A DNA stretch of 64,000 nucleotides from Pseudomonas lini (GTDB taxonomy: Bacteria; Pseudomonadota; Gammaproteobacteria; Pseudomonadales; Pseudomonadaceae), in the NCBI RefSeq assembly GCF_964063345.1, contig NZ_OZ061318.1, positions 5,270,001 to 5,334,000 of the forward strand, given 5' to 3'. Below the pieces are notes generated by a model, which was given only the letters and a program-made list of their open reading frames with translations, had not been told where the DNA came from and searched no databases. The stretch's first letter is position 1. The number at the start of each line of letters is the position of its first letter. The translations under genes and the position numbers were made by a program. Below, one piece after another: positions 63,624-64,000 of the stretch.

Positions 63624-64000
63624 AAGCCTGCGTAGCGGTCTGAGCCTGGTGCTGTTGGCCATGAGCCTCGCCGGCTGCGCCAGTTACAGCGGCCTGACCA
63701 CCGAAGGCGTCAGCCTCGATGCGAAAAATCTCAAGGCCGGGCAATCCCTCAACGGCGTGACCCTGTCGCCCGCGGCGTGGCCGAAAAGCGACTGGTGGAA
63801 AAGCCTTGGCGATCCACAACTCGATGGCCTGATCCGCGAAGCCCTGCACGACAGCCCGGACATGCAAATCGCCGACGCCCGCGCCCATCAGGCCAGCGCC
63901 GCTGCCTATGCCGCCGACGCCGCGCGGATGCCGACCCTGGATGCCAGCGCCGGTGTCAGCCGTTCGCGTCTGGCTCGCGATCAGGACCCGAGCGGGCAGG
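63613..64000 (+). CDS. Outer-membrane efflux lipoprotein, NodT/OprM family (3' truncated by window)
   Basis: ATG 63613 overlaps the end of marR by 11 bases; TAGGTGG lies upstream. The signal peptide ends in the lipobox LAGC (MNSKSLRSGLSLVLLAMSLAGC). The mature start continues SDWWKSLGDPQLDGLIREAL, the usual NodT/OprM opening (WW..f.dp.L..Li..AL), then the first coiled-coil helix (DMQIADARAHQASAAAYAADAARMPTLDASAG in order). It is the outer-membrane channel of a tripartite pump. With a marR gene first, an EmrAB-type pair is likely to follow beyond the window. Confidence 0.9.
   Translation, partial: MNSKSLRSGLSLVLLAMSLAGCASYSGLTTEGVSLDAKNLKAGQSLNGVTLSPAAWPKSDWWKSLGDPQLDGLIREALHDSPDMQIADARAHQASAAAYAADAARMPTLDASAGVSRSRLARDQDPSGQ

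Overview
The window is chromosomal DNA of a fluorescent-group Pseudomonas. Four things point there: the order tRNA cluster-tig-clpP-clpX-lon-hupB-tRNA(Asp)-ppiD, a complete liu (leucine catabolism) cluster, the Pseudomonas regulatory RNAs PrrF and a Crc-sequestering RNA, and many REP/REPIN repeats typical of the P. fluorescens complex. I saw no prophage, plasmid or CRISPR array.

Layout. 1-4060 holds the end of a TerC-type membrane protein, small hypothetical genes, a lipoprotein that looks like a C39 peptidase without its catalytic residues, pbpG and folD. 4184-13813 is the conserved core: tRNA-Arg, -His, -Leu, -His, then trigger factor, ClpP, ClpX, Lon, HU-beta, tRNA-Asp and PpiD, with probable heat-shock promoters before clpX and lon. 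14043-21340 is accessory. It carries a DUF2242 lipoprotein, an Anr-box transcript with a very long hairpin and a 28-codon ORF, an AraC regulator, a CN-hydrolase-like protein lacking its cysteine, an AT-rich stretch with a glycosyltransferase remnant, and an exported flavodoxin-RidA fusion divergent from a LysR gene. 21344-29310 has fadH, a PLP desulfhydrase, cytochrome b, an orphan VgrG, a YebC-family protein and a leucine-rich-repeat kinase.

29372-36758 is the most interesting block. An ECF sigma/anti-sigma pair and a catalase (SrpA type)/cytochrome b561 pair share the promoter pattern GGAATAA-N14-CGTC. Between them lies a three-gene operon: an adenylation enzyme, a membrane flavoprotein and an enoyl-CoA hydratase. 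The first two together reproduce the domain order of the fungal redox protein TmpL, but as split bacterial genes.

36842-41465 has an MFS exporter whose C-terminus is read out of a REPIN, its HxlR regulator, an M14 carboxypeptidase, PrrF with its Fur box, a DUF6124 gene and a LexA/PrtR-like repressor whose catalytic serine is alanine. 41505-51326 is the leucine/isovalerate pathway (liuD, C, B, A; an acyl-CoA synthetase; liuE/mvaB; liuR) with three LiuR-type palindromes. A CrcY-like RNA with a sigma-54 promoter lies downstream of mvaB. 51533-62903 has LysR/acyl-CoA dehydrogenase, a PstS-OmpA fusion, xthA, a GNAT enzyme and the tamA-tamB pair. The window ends in a MarR-controlled efflux operon cut off by the edge.

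All family names come from reading the translations and motifs by eye; no database search was run.
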